Part shown: positions 63,297-64,000 of the stretch, one piece after another
Layout: each line of letters opens with the position of its first letter
Numbering within the stretch: position 1 is the first letter of the stretch
DNA from: Azonexaceae bacterium
GTDB taxonomy: Bacteria; Pseudomonadota; Gammaproteobacteria; Burkholderiales; Rhodocyclaceae
Assembly (NCBI GenBank): GCA_009469675.1
Contig: SSSZ01000060.1
Span: 26,311 to 90,310 of the forward strand
Reading direction: 5' to 3'
DNA length: 64,000 nucleotides
The notes under the pieces: generated by a model
Told to the model about the DNA's origin: nothing
The model's database searches: none
The model's input: the letters and a program-made list of their open reading frames with translations, nothing else
Made by a program: the position numbers and the translations under genes

Positions 63297-64000
63297 TCAG
63301 CGCTTGCCGATGCCCTTGGGGTTGCGTTGGGCTTCGCGCTCCGGCGTCAGCGGACGTTCCAGCCAGTCGATATCCTTGTCCTCGACCTTGTGCAGGACGA
63401 CCTGCTCGTCGCGGTTGCAACCGACGGTGCCGTAGTAGTTGAAGCTGTAGGCCAGCTGGGCGTAGCCGCCGACCATGTTGGTGGGCTTCACGACAACGCG
63501 GGTCACCGAGTTGAGGATGCCGCCGCGCTTGCCGGACGACGGGCTGCCCGGGACGTTCACGTTCTTTTCCTGGGCGTGGTACATGAGGGCCATGCCGCGG
63601 GGAACGCGCTGGGAAACCACGGCGCGGGCCATGGTGGCGCCGTTGCCGTTGATGGCTTCCACCCAGTCGTTGTCGGCGATGCCGACGGACTTGGCGTCAT
63701 CTTCGGAAATCCAGACGTACGGGCCGCCGCGGAACAGCGTCAGCATCCGCAGGTTGTCCTGGTAGCTGGAGTGGATGCCCCACTTGGAGTGCGGCGTGAT
63801 CCACGACAGGGTCAGGTGCGGCTTGCGGCGCACGCTGTCCGGCACCTGTTCGTGGGCCTTGAGGTCCACCGGCGCCTTGAAGACGCAGAAGCCTTCGCCG
63901 AAGTCGAGGAACCACTCGTGATCCTGGTAGAAGTGGGCACGGCCGGTGAGCGTCCGGAAGGGAATGTGCTCGTGGATGTTGGTGTAGCCGGCGGTGTAGG
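63297..64000 (-). CDS. narG: Respiratory nitrate reductase alpha subunit, C-terminal part
   Basis: The 3' end of narG, the catalytic molybdopterin subunit, runs off the right edge of the window. About 234 codons are present. IHEHIPFRTLTGRAHFYQDHEW and LTLSWITPHSKWGIHSSYQDN belong to the C-terminal cofactor-binding domain, and the gene ends NPKGIGKR. The catalytic region is outside the window. Confidence 0.93.
   Translation of the reverse strand, partial: YTAGYTNIHEHIPFRTLTGRAHFYQDHEWFLDFGEGFCVFKAPVDLKAHEQVPDSVRRKPHLTLSWITPHSKWGIHSSYQDNLRMLTLFRGGPYVWISEDDAKSVGIADNDWVEAINGNGATMARAVVSQRVPRGMALMYHAQEKNVNVPGSPSSGKRGGILNSVTRVVVKPTNMVGGYAQLAYSFNYYGTVGCNRDEQVVLHKVEDKDIDWLERPLTPEREAQRNPKGIGKR

Noticed and set aside
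1..64000. CRISPR array
   Set aside because: No run of regularly spaced direct repeats was seen anywhere; the only repeats are the RAYT ends, the 103-bp elements and short operators.

Overview
The window is GC-rich chromosomal DNA from a betaproteobacterium, most likely of the Rhodocyclales (Azospira/Dechlorosoma-like). The evidence is gene content and order: narGHJI followed by narXL, a queD/radical SAM pair, bamC-dapA, and many c-di-GMP and HDOD signalling proteins, together with proteobacterial-type lipoproteins and tRNAs. The genus assignment is inference. Most of the sequence is densely packed core genome. Accessory features lie at about 1.2-5.6 kb, around 45.7-52.4 kb and at 53.8-55.4 kb.

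Layout. 0-1.1 kb: aroC. 1.2-5.6 kb: two REP/RAYT-type units (one empty, one encoding a Y1 transposase) bracket a large metzincin/cadherin-like gene fragment that has lost both ends. 5.6-7.9 kb: CBS protein, a small HTH regulator with a promoter and palindromic operator, radical SAM protein and QueD. 8-13.6 kb: a translationally coupled run of PhnD-like binding protein, GGDEF/EAL protein, patatin and fructosamine kinase. 13.8-15.1 kb: a macrodomain protein and a sirtuin that converge and overlap. 15.1-24.2 kb: tRNA-Ser, Bax-inhibitor-like protein, rlmD, a Met-rich lipoprotein, and the run accA-tilS-dapA-bamC-MBL. 24.4-30.6 kb: three HDOD proteins, an MBL hydrolase, uup and tRNA-Arg. 30.7-37 kb: methyltransferases, cupin, OsmC, peptide deformylase, GGDEF/EAL protein and SGNH hydrolase. 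37-44.5 kb: acyl-CoA and branched-chain metabolism with a two-component system. 44.6-52.7 kb: a block inverted relative to its flanks. 52.7-57.6 kb: small enzymes and a RES/Xre toxin-antitoxin pair. 57.6-64 kb: narL, narX, narI, narJ, narH and the 3' part of narG, all on the minus strand.

The strongest observation is a reciprocal inversion of 6602 bp (45756-52357). Its left end cuts between the start of a tautomerase gene and the C-terminal half of a sensor histidine kinase. Its right end cuts between the N-terminal half of a Cache-HAMP sensor and the C-terminal half of the same kind of tautomerase. Flipping the segment back on paper joins both genes in frame with no base lost: a 402-nt tautomerase (133 aa) and a Cache-HAMP-PAS-HisKA-HATPase kinase of up to 836 aa. 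The second is a family of about 103-bp inverted-repeat elements in five copies. Three of these end exactly on the stop codon of a neighbouring minus-strand gene.

The nar genes make a respiratory nitrate reductase with its nitrate sensor. The hbd, acyl-CoA synthetase, thioesterase, livK and ilvE neighbourhood suggests use of fatty or branched-chain acids. The several GGDEF/EAL and HDOD proteins indicate extensive second-messenger control.
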